Origin: an uncultured Clostridia bacterium
GTDB lineage: Bacteria > Bacillota > Clostridia > UMGS1810
Assembly (NCBI GenBank): GCA_937959315.1
Contig: CALGRC010000194.1
Location: forward strand, 1-18,037
Length of the DNA stretch: 18,037 nt
Direction of reading: 5' to 3'
The notes under the pieces were generated by a model, which saw only the letters and a program-made list of their open reading frames with translations, did not search any database and had not been told where the DNA came from. Positions 6,901-13,383 of this stretch are shown here, in pieces. Numbering within the stretch: the stretch's first letter is position 1; every line of letters starts with the position of its first letter. The position numbers and the translations under genes were made by a program.

Positions 6901-7782
6901 ATGAATATGCATGATGAGAGGACTTTTGTTGAGAGAGGAGAGTTGGTAGAGCTTCACAGTCAGACGCCTGCAACAGTTTATATGAATGGAAACATTGTCG
7001 AGATTGTTACCAAACGGTCTGATTCTAATAAACTCATCTATTGCCGCAGACAGGCTGGAAACCGTTATTACAATTCAAAAACTGGGACGTATGCTTCTTA
7101 TAACAAGTATGACAAACGAATGGATTCTACTGATGGTATTCGTAAATCTTTGACAACACTTAGACGTATTATCAATCTTAACTTTAACGGTGATGATTCC
7201 GAGTTGTTCCTAACCCTTACCTATGCAACGTGGATGAACGATACCACTCGACTTTATGAGGATTTTAACCGTTTCAAAACTGCTTTGCGTTATTATTATT
7301 CTTTTGAATATGTCTGTATTGCTGAACCGCAGGAATCCGGCTCATGGCATCTACACATTCTCTTAAAACAACCAGAGGGGGATGAACTATACATCCCAAA
7401 ATCATTATTAGACAGATTATGGCCGCATGGATTTGCTTTTGTCAAACGGCTTCCCTTTGTAGATAACTTTGGCGCTTACTTCTATGCCCGGCTTGCTGAC
7501 GCAGACACCTTAAACCCAGTTGATGATGGCCCGGTAACAAAACGCGAGGTCAAGGGGAGTCGGTTGCGCTTTTATCCTGCCCATTTCAGAATTTATCGTT
7601 GTTCCAGAGGAATCAAGAGACCGAAACCCATCAAAATGAGATATTGTGAGGCTCGGAAACTGGTACGGGACTATGAGGAGGTTGTCGGATATTCCAAGAA
7701 AATCATCCATCAGGACAGTTCTGGTGAACAAACCGTCCTAAATGTCATCAATTATGAACAGTACAAAAAGCCACGTTGTTAG
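6901..7782 (+). CDS. HUH-type rolling-circle replication-associated protein (Rep-like)
   Basis: This 293-residue protein resembles the ORF2/G2P-type rolling-circle replication-associated proteins. The core motifs appear in order: LFLTLTYATW (motif 1, near 100), the metal-binding HUH motif in SWHLHILLKQ (near 150), a WPHG segment typical of the family (near 175), and the tyrosine region FGAYFYARLAD (near 190), where the nicking tyrosine is expected. The usual lysine after that tyrosine appears to be Arg. Such enzymes nick one strand at an origin to start rolling-circle replication or transfer. The start at 6901 follows GAGGGGAT. Its presence suggests that the excised circle could replicate or descends from a plasmid. 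It is followed by a small gene seen with similar elements. Confidence 0.8.
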   Translation: MNMHDERTFVERGELVELHSQTPATVYMNGNIVEIVTKRSDSNKLIYCRRQAGNRYYNSKTGTYASYNKYDKRMDSTDGIRKSLTTLRRIINLNFNGDDSELFLTLTYATWMNDTTRLYEDFNRFKTALRYYYSFEYVCIAEPQESGSWHLHILLKQPEGDELYIPKSLLDRLWPHGFAFVKRLPFVDNFGAYFYARLADADTLNPVDDGPVTKREVKGSRLRFYPAHFRIYRCSRGIKRPKPIKMRYCEARKLVRDYEEVVGYSKKIIHQDSSGEQTVLNVINYEQYKKPRC

Positions 7783-7841
7783 CCATATCGTACAGGCAGT
7801 CGGGCATATATTGAATTGATGGCATGATGGGAGGTTTTCTT

Positions 7842-8030
7842 ATGAATGTGATTGTGCATTATCCTAATGATATGGCTGATATAGAGGAACTAAAAAACCG
7901 GGTCGCTTCCGTACATATTGAGGCAGTCGGCAGTTACCTCAATCGTCAGAATTACCCGGTGGAACAGAAAATGGAACTGATAGAATCCTTGAAAAACTCT
8001 ATAGACAAACAAAGCGGCCAGATTACCTGA
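7842..8030 (+). CDS. Small conserved-type protein downstream of rep
   Basis: This 62-residue protein starts at ATG 7842, eight or so bases after GGGAGG; the earlier in-frame ATGs overlap that site. The sequence VIVHYPNDMADIEELKNRVASVHIEAVGSYLNRQ followed by EQKMELIESL resembles short orphan proteins I associate with clostridial integrative elements and phages. It is helical, with no catalytic motif. It follows the Rep gene by 59 bases and shares its transcription direction. Function is unknown. The terminator stem overlaps its last codons. Confidence 0.72.
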   Translation: MNVIVHYPNDMADIEELKNRVASVHIEAVGSYLNRQNYPVEQKMELIESLKNSIDKQSGQIT

Positions 8031-8042
8031 CCGCTTTTGTTG
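8011..8042 (+). terminator. Intrinsic terminator of the rep unit
   Basis: AAAGCGG (8011-8017) pairs with CCGCTTT (8031-8037), extended by CAG/CTG inside, followed by TTGTTGT. The stem includes the stop codon of the 62-residue gene. Confidence 0.75.
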
Positions 8043-8115
8043 TATTCGAACGGTATTTATTGCGTTTCAATATAGCATTCTTCTGTGCGACATTTTATGT
8101 TTTCCGTATATCGCA

Positions 8116-8133
8116 ATTTTCACTCGTGAAAAT
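8116..8133. promoter_or_regulatory. Perfect 18-bp palindromic site upstream of the gene at 8215
   Basis: ATTTTCAC and GTGAAAAT form perfect 8-base arms around TC. The site lies 22 bases before the -35 box at 8156, a usual place for an activator or repressor site. The binding protein is unknown. Confidence 0.5.
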
Positions 8134-8155
8134 CAAAATCAAATCATAAAAACGC

Positions 8156-8184
8156 TTGCATTTTGTTTTGTTCTGTGCTATAAT
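8156..8184 (+). promoter_or_regulatory. Sigma-A promoter of the gene at 8215
   Basis: TTGCAT (8156-8161) and TATAAT (8179-8184) are separated by 17 bases, with TGC before the -10 box. Confidence 0.78.
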
Positions 8185-8214
8185 AAATATGTAATCTGAA
8201 AGGATGGATGTCAT

Positions 8215-8592
8215 ATGGGAAATTACTCATTTGATTTTAATTTTATAAAATCTGGCGCACCAATCGTGACGTTAAGTTCACTGGGTATTTCATTTAATCA
8301 TCTCTCGCGCTCATTACTTGGGTTTCCTCAGAAAATCAATGTAGGGTATGATGAAAAGGCACACGCGATTGGCATAAGAGCACATGAAGAAGGTTCAGAT
8401 GTAACAAATTATGAATTTGAGAGTCGTGTGAAGAATGACTGGATTCGTATTGGTTGTAAAGATTTTATCAAGTATTTATCAGCAACAACAAATATCGATT
8501 TTATAACTAAGGCAAAACAGTTTATAGCGACATATGATGAAGACACAAAAACATTAATTGTGATTGTAGATGAAGAACATATGAAGAAATAA
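8215..8592 (+). CDS. Conserved-type hypothetical protein
   Basis: This 125-residue cytosolic protein starts at ATG 8215, after AAAGGATGG. Its own promoter and palindrome stand upstream, so it is a single-gene unit. The N-terminal half (FNFIKSGAPIVTLSSLGISFNHLSRSLLG) and the patterns VGYDEKAHAIGI and WIRIGCKDFIKYL look like a known type of small Firmicutes protein of unknown function. There is no signal peptide, membrane segment or recognisable catalytic motif. The end alternates strands (IATYDEDTKTLIVIVDEE). I assign no function. Confidence 0.78.
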   Translation: MGNYSFDFNFIKSGAPIVTLSSLGISFNHLSRSLLGFPQKINVGYDEKAHAIGIRAHEEGSDVTNYEFESRVKNDWIRIGCKDFIKYLSATTNIDFITKAKQFIATYDEDTKTLIVIVDEEHMKK

Positions 8593-8623
8593 ATCATGAT
8601 AAAATAAAATAATTCAAAAGAAA

Positions 8624-8657
8624 AAGTTCTACTGAGATTAGGGCCTCAGCAGAACTT
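8624..8657. terminator. Hairpin after the gene at 8215
   Basis: AAGTTCT and CTGAG (8624-8636) pair with CTCAG and AGAACTT (8645-8657), with a single A/C mismatch. Read rightward only TTTCAG follows, so the terminator is weak in that direction; the leftward reading has a T-rich tail. It lies 31 bases beyond the stop. The stretch 8658-8863 after it holds no gene I trust. Confidence 0.5.
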
Positions 8658-8863
8658 TCAGAAACGATTGATCTCAATGGATAAATACGTTTCAAATAAC
8701 AACAAGTTTATTATATCCAATTTGAGAGCAGTTGTCAATCGTTTTTGGCGAAACTATGCTAAAACAAGGAGTGAATATTTTTCAGTACCGCTTCTTTTGA
8801 TTTGTTTTTATAATAGATATTATTTAAAAACAAACAGTGCAAAAAGCACAGAAAGAGGTATAA

Positions 8864-9076
8864 ATGAAACACTATTATGTTAATAAAGAAACTACGGGTA
8901 ATCCAAATTATAATCACGAAGTACATACTGAAGGGTGTGTATGGATGCCTTCAGCGGTAAATCGTATATATTTAGGTTATTTTAGTTCATGCTCGGCTGC
9001 AGTAAAAAAAGCAAAAGAATATTATAGTAACGTTGACGGTTGTGCAACTTGTTGCCCGCTTTGTCATAGAGGTTAA
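8864..9076 (+). CDS. Small Cys/His-rich protein (HEVH...C / YLG / GC..C...CH type)
   Basis: This 70-residue protein starts at ATG 8864, after AAAGAGG. It has the pattern of a widespread small family I recall without a firm name: KHYYVNKE, then HEVHTEGC, NRIYLGYFSSC, a helix AVKKAKEYY, and a terminal CATCCPLCH. The spaced Cys and His residues could bind zinc. It is followed within 14 bases by a DUF2188-like gene, a pairing I believe recurs elsewhere, so the two form a small operon. Function unknown. A 71-residue open frame overlapping its start at 8668 has no ribosome site and is probably not a gene. Confidence 0.75.
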   Translation: MKHYYVNKETTGNPNYNHEVHTEGCVWMPSAVNRIYLGYFSSCSAAVKKAKEYYSNVDGCATCCPLCHRG

Positions 9077-9090
9077 AGGAGGTACTAAAA

Positions 9091-9315
9091 TTGGGAAAAA
9101 ATCAACATGTTACGCCACATCCGGATGGTGGTTGGCAGGTTAAAGGTGCAGGAAATACAAGAGCTACTGTCAGAACCTAAACACAGGCTGACGCAATAAA
9201 TATAGCACGGGAAATTGCTCGTAATCAGGAATCTGAATTAGTAATTCATTGTCCAAATGGACAAATAAGGGATAAGGATTCTTATGGAAACGACCCATTC
9301 CCGCCAAAAGGATAA
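9091..9315 (+). pseudogene. DUF2188-like gene broken by an in-frame stop
   Basis: A good ribosome site (AAAGGAGG) precedes TTG at 9091. The frame reads GKNQHVTPHPDGGWQVKG, then AGNTRATVRT, then TAA at 9178-9180. It continues in the same frame as TQADAINIAREIARNQ, ELVIHCPNGQIRDKDSYG and a normal end at 9313-9315. Together these make a full-length DUF2188 protein of about 74 residues (homologues are about this size). The stop replaces one residue between RT and TQ. This is a single nonsense substitution, not a frameshift, and the remainder is intact, which points to a recent loss or a sequencing error. DUF2188 has no established function. Confidence 0.82.
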
Positions 9316-9341
9316 TAATATTTATAACAATGATAAAGTGA

Positions 9342-9932
9342 TTATAGTGAAATTATCTTTTCCCACGTCCCCTTAAACATCCGCACTTTCCCCTGTTCCC
9401 ACCGTTTCACCATAGCGGTTTGAACGCCCATCTTTTGGGCAAACTCGGCTTGGGTGAGCTGTAGGGACTTACGGATTTTCTTCACTTGCTGTCCTTGTCC
9501 GTTGTATAGAAACAAATTATAATCGTCAAGCAATTCGGTTACTGGAACGCCGAACAGCTTGGCGATTTTTTGCATATTTGGGGTCGGGTAATAATCCCGT
9601 TCGTATTCTTCATAACTGGAATAGGTCGCTCTATCCATCCCCACATACTCCGCAACGTCTGACTGGAACAAATTATTTTGATAGCGAAAGTAGCGGAGCT
9701 TGTCCGAAACATGGGTACAACTTTCAGGATTGGGGTGTAATAAATTGAACCGTTGGGCTTCTGTAACAGTGTGGGGTGTAACGAATCGGAAGGAATGAAT
9801 ATACAACGGCAGAATTTTAGTTACCTTTGCCGTTCGCTTCAACATCAGATACAAATTCTTTGATTTATATAGCAACCGCCATTTTTCTGAAAAGGGAGCA
9901 AATCTTTCCTCTTTAGCTTCCAAAAGAGCCAA
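9342..9932 (-). CDS. Protein with two XRE-type helix-turn-helix domains at the right edge of the element
   Basis: The 196-residue frame begins with TTG at 9932, which has no ribosome site; an internal ATG at about 9842 (MLKRTAKV) lacks a good one too. Two helix-turn-helix units are visible: DKLRYFRYQNNLFQSDVAEY, with MDRATYSSYEEYERDYYPTP following (about 77-130), and IRKSLQLTQAEFAQKMGV with VKRWEQGK (about 150-185). The tail (VRMFKGTWEKI) is typical of such proteins. The open frame continues without a stop to the crossover at 9948 and is in the recombinase frame, so after excision the recombinase would run into it. In the integrated form how it is expressed is unclear. It is likely a DNA-binding regulator or a recombination accessory factor. 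Confidence 0.78.
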   Translation of the reverse strand: MALLEAKEERFAPFSEKWRLLYKSKNLYLMLKRTAKVTKILPLYIHSFRFVTPHTVTEAQRFNLLHPNPESCTHVSDKLRYFRYQNNLFQSDVAEYVGMDRATYSSYEEYERDYYPTPNMQKIAKLFGVPVTELLDDYNLFLYNGQGQQVKKIRKSLQLTQAEFAQKMGVQTAMVKRWEQGKVRMFKGTWEKIISL

Positions 9933-10291
9933 CTTGATAGGGTTGGTTTTTCAATACATTTTGCCGCATACGTAGCAAGTCTGGTTCCGCGTTGTGGATT
10001 AAATGTCGTAATCCCTTTGATTAGCCCAATGGTGCCAATGGAAATGAGGTCGTCGGTGTCGGCGCTTTGATTATTGTATTTTTTAACAATATGGGCAACC
10101 AGCCGCAGATTCCGTTCAATTAAAATGTTTTTTGCTTCAATACTGCCAGCCCTGTATTGCTCTAAATAGTACTTTTCTTCTTCCGCTGATAAAGGCTTTT
10201 GAAAAGAGTTGGATCCGGATACATAGGAAACCAGAAACAGCATATTGGGCAACAGGGCCAGAAGCGATTGCATTAACAGGGTAAACACCAC
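9845..10291 (-). CDS. sigK: Sigma-K, 5' segment (N-terminal half) of the split gene, with pro-sequence
   Basis: This is the N-terminal half of pro-sigma-K (spoIVCB of B. subtilis). The start is GTG at 10291 (or the adjacent GTG at 10288), six to nine bases after GGAGG. The first 24 or so residues are hydrophobic and end MLFLVSYV, matching the B. subtilis pro-sequence end LVFLVSYV where SpoIVFB cleaves. Then come FQKPLSAEEE, RNLRLVAHIVKKY and the core-binding region 2 DLISIGTIGLIKGI, ending LATYAAKCIE. The sigma-K part stops at 9950. Thereafter about 34 foreign codons run to a stop at 9845, giving a 148-residue truncated product without region 4. Excision joins it to the 3' part to make about 235 residues. 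An upstream in-frame start at 10360 lies before the ribosome site. Confidence 0.93.
   Translation of the reverse strand: MVFTLLMQSLLALLPNMLFLVSYVSGSNSFQKPLSAEEEKYYLEQYRAGSIEAKNILIERNLRLVAHIVKKYNNQSADTDDLISIGTIGLIKGITTFNPQRGTRLATYAAKCIEKPTLSSWLFWKLKRKDLLPFQKNGGCYINQRICI
9936..9968 (-). other. Right attachment site of the sigK intervening element
   Basis: On the minus strand sigK codons TGT ATT GAA run into AAACCAACCC. The protein leaves the sigma-K family pattern exactly after CIE, where homologues continue NEI. The AAA at 9948-9950 is the shared core with 459-461. Beyond the core the two junctions do not resemble each other, as expected for attB/attP-derived sites. Confidence 0.72.
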
Positions 10292-10321
10292 ACCACACCT
10301 CCAAAAAAAGCTGCTGATGTA

Positions 10322-10350
10322 AGTATATGCCGTGTATGGTACAGTTGTGC
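10322..10350 (-). promoter_or_regulatory. Possible sporulation (sigma-E/sigma-K-like) promoter of sigK
   Basis: On the minus strand CATATACT (10322-10329) matches the sigma-E -10 CATACAnT in seven of eight positions, with GCACAAC (10344-10350) 14 bases upstream, the normal sigma-E gap. The -35 match is weak. A sigma-K reading (AC ... CATA) is also possible. It lies about 30 bases before the sigK start. Confidence 0.4.
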
Positions 10351-10360
10351 CTGTCTGCAA

Positions 10361-10397
10361 TAAAAGAAAACTCCCCGCGTTTTACACGGGAAGTTTT
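10361..10397 (-). terminator. Intrinsic terminator of the BofC-like gene
   Basis: On the minus strand AAAACTTCCCGTG and CGCGGGGAGTTTT pair with wobbles around a short loop, followed by CTTTTATT. It begins right after the stop of the gene at 10400 and ends before the sigK promoter. Confidence 0.75.
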
Positions 10398-10399
10398 TG

Positions 10400-10816
10400 T
10401 CAGCTGCTGAAATCTTCGATGAGCGAAGCTAAATCCTCTTCGCTGTACAATCGCATGCCTTTTTCGAAGTTTTTTCGGTCCTCTGCCCGCAGCATGGCAG
10501 GGTCAATGTCCTCTAAAATGGTACGGAGCTGCTGGGAACCGTTGGTATACATTTCATAAATGGCAATTCTGCCGTTTTGAATGACCGCCAGGTAGTATGC
10601 AATGCTGGAGGCAGACACTGCCTGCGGGGTATCTGCCGTTTCGTTTTGGGGAACTGCCGCTTTTGGCTGCGGTTGTGCGGAGGGGGCCTGTATTTGCGGC
10701 GGCTCTGCCTTTGGCTGCCGGTTTTGTGACAGATATACGGCAAATGCTGTGAGCCAGATAATGAGAAAGCCTGTGATAATGCTGATGGAAACCCGGTAGA
10801 AAATCTGTTTGTTCAT
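10400..10816 (-). CDS. Membrane-anchored protein with BofC C-terminal-like domain
   Basis: The 138-residue protein starts at ATG 10816, five bases after AGGTGG; an in-frame GTG at 10825 overlaps that site. One N-terminal membrane segment (ITGFLIIWLTAFAVYL, about 11-28) is followed by a Pro/Ala/Gln-rich extracytoplasmic linker to about 65. The C-terminal domain (YYLAVIQNGRIAIYE ... LRTILEDIDPAML ... MRLYSEEDLASLIEDFSS) has the pattern of the BofC C-terminal domain. In B. subtilis BofC is made in the forespore and restrains SpoIVB, which triggers pro-sigma-K processing. The gene directly upstream of sigK, a sigma-G-like promoter, and a sigma-K pro-sequence all fit such a link. The family call is from pattern, and the function is inferred. 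Confidence 0.72.
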   Translation of the reverse strand: MNKQIFYRVSISIITGFLIIWLTAFAVYLSQNRQPKAEPPQIQAPSAQPQPKAAVPQNETADTPQAVSASSIAYYLAVIQNGRIAIYEMYTNGSQQLRTILEDIDPAMLRAEDRKNFEKGMRLYSEEDLASLIEDFSS

Positions 10817-10843
10817 GTCAACCACCTGTGTTTTCTTTTTTTC

Positions 10844-10873
10844 TAGTATGCACCTCTATTGGGAAGTTATACA
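10844..10873 (-). promoter_or_regulatory. Sigma-G-like (forespore) promoter of the BofC-like gene
   Basis: On the minus strand TGTATA (10868-10873) and CATACTA (10844-10850) are separated by 17 bases. This matches the sigma-G consensus (GnATR, 17-18 bases, CATAMTA) well. The start site would be about 20 bases before the ATG. Sigma-F overlap is possible. Confidence 0.6.
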
Positions 10874-10918
10874 TATTTGACAGGTAATAAAAATTTAATA
10901 CCCATTTTTGAAAAAGTA

Positions 10919-10927
10919 TGGTATAAT
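10919..10927 (+). promoter_or_regulatory. Extended -10 promoter of the class A penicillin-binding protein
   Basis: TGGTATAAT is a perfect extended -10 element (TATAAT at 10922-10927). No good -35 box stands at the normal distance. It lies about 33 bases before the start codon, with GGAGGTG between. Confidence 0.65.
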
Positions 10928-10959
10928 AAAATGGACCTGTGTAAAACGGAGGTGCAAAC

Positions 10960-13311
10960 ATGAGAAAACAGCAGAAACCGAAAAAACGGTCAAGAGTAAA
11001 ATTGTTTTTTAAAGTGTTTTTTCTGACGTGTTTTGCGGCGTGTATCGTCATGGCGGTTTGGATTGTCCGGGGCATCGATTTTTCCTTTGGGGATTCCATC
11101 AGCTCCCTCAACCTCAATTTGAGTTCTGTGGTGTATTATACAGATGCGGAAACGGGGGAAGTGAAGGAATTTGAGCAGCTTCATTCCAGTGAAAACCGTA
11201 TTTGGGCCGACATTGATACCATCCCGGAAAATATGCAGAACGCGTTTATTGCCATTGAGGACCAGCGGTTTAAATCCCATCATGGCGTGGACATCAAACG
11301 GACGTTTGGGGCGGTTATTAATGAAATTTTCCACCGGACATCTACGTATGGCGGGAGCACCATTACACAGCAGCTGGTAAAAAACCTGACAGGCGATGAC
11401 GAGGTAAGTTATGTACGGAAAGCACGTGAAATTATCCGGGCGCTCATTTTGGAAACCAAACTTTCCAAAGAACAAATTTTAGAACTTTATTTGAATTCCA
11501 TTTATTTAGGGCAGGGCTGCAATGGGGTAGAGTCGGCGGCCAATATGTATTTTGATAAATCGGTAGCGGACTTATCGCTGGCCGAATGTGCATCTATTGC
11601 TGGGATTACGCAGTATCCATCGCTGTATGACCCGTTTGTGAACCCGGATAAAAACATTGAAAAACAGCATGTCGTTTTAGGGGAGATGCTGGAACAGGGG
11701 TACATATCCCAAGCAGAGTATGAGGAAGCGATGGCGGAAGAATTGGAATTTAAGAGCGGCCAGCAAAAGGAACGGACAAGCAGCCAGTCGTATTTTACCG
11801 ACCATCTGATAGAGGAAATTGCCGACGATTTGGCAGCAGAGCAGGGGATATCACGCAGTATTGCTGTGCAGATGGTATACAACAGCGGGTACCAGATTTA
11901 TGCGACGGTGGATCCGGCTGTGCAGCAGGCGATGAGCGATGTTTATGAAAATGAGAAAAATTTTCCCACTGTACGCGGGGAGGTACAGCCGGAATCGGCG
12001 ATGATAGTCAGCGATCCGCATACGGGTGAAATCAAGGGGATTGTGGGCGGCCGCGGCGAAAAAGAGGGGAACCGCGTACTCAACCGTGCGACGCAAAGCC
12101 TGCGCCAGCCCGGTTCGGATATCAAACCGCTGGCTGTCTATGCGCCGGCATTTGATTTGGGATTGATTACGCCGGCGACTATTTTGGTGGACGAACCGCT
12201 TACCATTGGCGATTGGTCGCCTAAAAACTATTACAGCGGGTTCCGCGGGCCTATGACAGTGCGCCGGGCCATTGAGCTGTCTGCGAATATTCCGGCTATT
12301 AAAGCGCTGCAAAAGCTAACGGTAGACGATTCGTTTGATTATATGAAAAATAAGATGCATTTTGATACGCTTGTAGAAAATGACACGCGCGATGGCAAGG
12401 TTTATTCAGATAAGACGTTGGCTTCTTTGGCACTGGGCGGGCTGACGGATGGCGTAACGCTGATGGAAATGAACGCCGGTTATGCAACGCTGGCAAACGG
12501 CGGCATCTATATTGAACCGCATGCTTATATCAAGGTAGAGGATTCCCGCGGCCAGACCATTTTGAAAAAAGAGCCGGAAAAAAATGTGGTGTTTAAAGAG
12601 GATACCGCATACCTTATTACTTTGATGCTGGAAAGCGTGGTCAACCGCGGGACGGCTGCGGGATCGAAAATCAAGGGGATGGATACCGCGGGCAAAACGG
12701 GGACGACAGACGATGATGTGGACCGTTGGTTTATAGGGTATACGCCTTATTATGTGGGGACTGTATGGTTTGGATTTGATACGCCAAAAGGTTTGCCGGC
12801 TTTTTCCAGTAATCCAGCGCTCAGCGTTTGGAAAAAGGTAATGGATACCATACACGAGCCGTTGCCCAATCGGACGTTTGACCGGCCAAGCGGGATTGTG
12901 ACGGCCAATATTTGTACCAGCAGCGGTAAACTTGCAGCAGAGGCTTGTTCTGGCGCCGGGCTTTCTATGACAGAATATTTCCGCAGAGGAACGGCGCCGG
13001 CATCCTATTGCAGTGGGAATCATGGTTATACGCCGCCAGAGGAGGAATCCTCGGATGGGGAGCCGGAAGAACAAGGGCAGGCAGCCGGAGGGGCCCCGTC
13101 GGAAGGGCAAACGAATGTTGGAGCCGACGGGAATACGGTATCTCCTGGCAGCGGTACAGAGGCTGGTACCGGTACGGCGGCCCACGCTGGAACAGGCGGC
13201 GTGTCCGGGGCGTCTGTCCCTAACAAACCGGATGGCGCGGCAGGCGGTACAGAGCGTCCGCAGGCTGAGCAGGGGGCTTCTGGCGCCGGGCAGGCAGAAC
13301 CTGCTGAATAG
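10960..13311 (+). CDS. Class A penicillin-binding protein (transglycosylase/transpeptidase), PBP1A family
   Basis: The 783-residue bifunctional enzyme polymerises and cross-links peptidoglycan outside the membrane. The order is: a basic cytoplasmic start, a membrane segment (about 11-34), a GT51 transglycosylase with catalytic Glu100 in EDQRF, GGSTITQQLVKNLT, RKAREI and ELYLNSIYLGQG, then a transpeptidase with SDIK (Ser386 nucleophile, Lys389), SAN (Ser441-Asn443) and KTGT (Lys579). After residue about 700 comes a Gly/Ala/Glu-rich low-complexity tail, common in clostridial PBPs. The start ATG follows GGAGGTG. It is divergent from the BofC-like gene; whether it serves vegetative growth or spore cortex is not evident. 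The -10 box suggests vegetative transcription. Confidence 0.93.
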   Translation: MRKQQKPKKRSRVKLFFKVFFLTCFAACIVMAVWIVRGIDFSFGDSISSLNLNLSSVVYYTDAETGEVKEFEQLHSSENRIWADIDTIPENMQNAFIAIEDQRFKSHHGVDIKRTFGAVINEIFHRTSTYGGSTITQQLVKNLTGDDEVSYVRKAREIIRALILETKLSKEQILELYLNSIYLGQGCNGVESAANMYFDKSVADLSLAECASIAGITQYPSLYDPFVNPDKNIEKQHVVLGEMLEQGYISQAEYEEAMAEELEFKSGQQKERTSSQSYFTDHLIEEIADDLAAEQGISRSIAVQMVYNSGYQIYATVDPAVQQAMSDVYENEKNFPTVRGEVQPESAMIVSDPHTGEIKGIVGGRGEKEGNRVLNRATQSLRQPGSDIKPLAVYAPAFDLGLITPATILVDEPLTIGDWSPKNYYSGFRGPMTVRRAIELSANIPAIKALQKLTVDDSFDYMKNKMHFDTLVENDTRDGKVYSDKTLASLALGGLTDGVTLMEMNAGYATLANGGIYIEPHAYIKVEDSRGQTILKKEPEKNVVFKEDTAYLITLMLESVVNRGTAAGSKIKGMDTAGKTGTTDDDVDRWFIGYTPYYVGTVWFGFDTPKGLPAFSSNPALSVWKKVMDTIHEPLPNRTFDRPSGIVTANICTSSGKLAAEACSGAGLSMTEYFRRGTAPASYCSGNHGYTPPEEESSDGEPEEQGQAAGGAPSEGQTNVGADGNTVSPGSGTEAGTGTAAHAGTGGVSGASVPNKPDGAAGGTERPQAEQGASGAGQAEPAE

Positions 13312-13349
13312 ATAAATTTTAATTTTGTGTTACAAATGGCTGCATTTAC

Positions 13350-13377
13350 TTGCTTTTTTGATGGAATATGGTATGCT
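13350..13377 (+). promoter_or_regulatory. Promoter of the candidate structured RNA
   Basis: TTGCTT (13350-13355) and TATGCT (13372-13377) are separated by 16 bases, with TGG before the -10 box. Transcription would start near 13384, just before the closing stem of the RNA candidate. Confidence 0.5.
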
Positions 13378-13383
13378 GGTGTT

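Larger units (their letters stand above)
460..9949 (-). mobile_element. sigK intervening (skin-type) element, about 9.49 kb
   Basis: The segment lies between two halves of one sigma-K gene in the same orientation and carries a SpoIVCA-type large serine recombinase at one edge. Removing it across the shared AAA gives a full sigma-K frame. Skin elements of this kind are known in B. subtilis (48 kb) and C. difficile (about 15 kb), where excision in the mother cell is needed to make sigma-K. This one is short. Its cargo is a HUH Rep-like gene, HEPN/MNT, zinc-ribbon proteins and small regulators. No capsid, tail or terminase genes are seen, so it looks derived from a plasmid or integrative element rather than a phage. 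The interior is visibly more A+T-rich than the flanking host genes. Confidence 0.92.

Noticed and set aside
8668..8883. 71-codon open frame overlapping the gene at 8864
   Set aside because: No ribosome site, odd composition, and overlap with a better-supported gene.
460..9949. Interpretation of the element as a prophage
   Set aside because: No capsid, portal, terminase, tail or lysis genes; the Rep, toxin-antitoxin and small regulators fit a plasmid or integrative-element origin.
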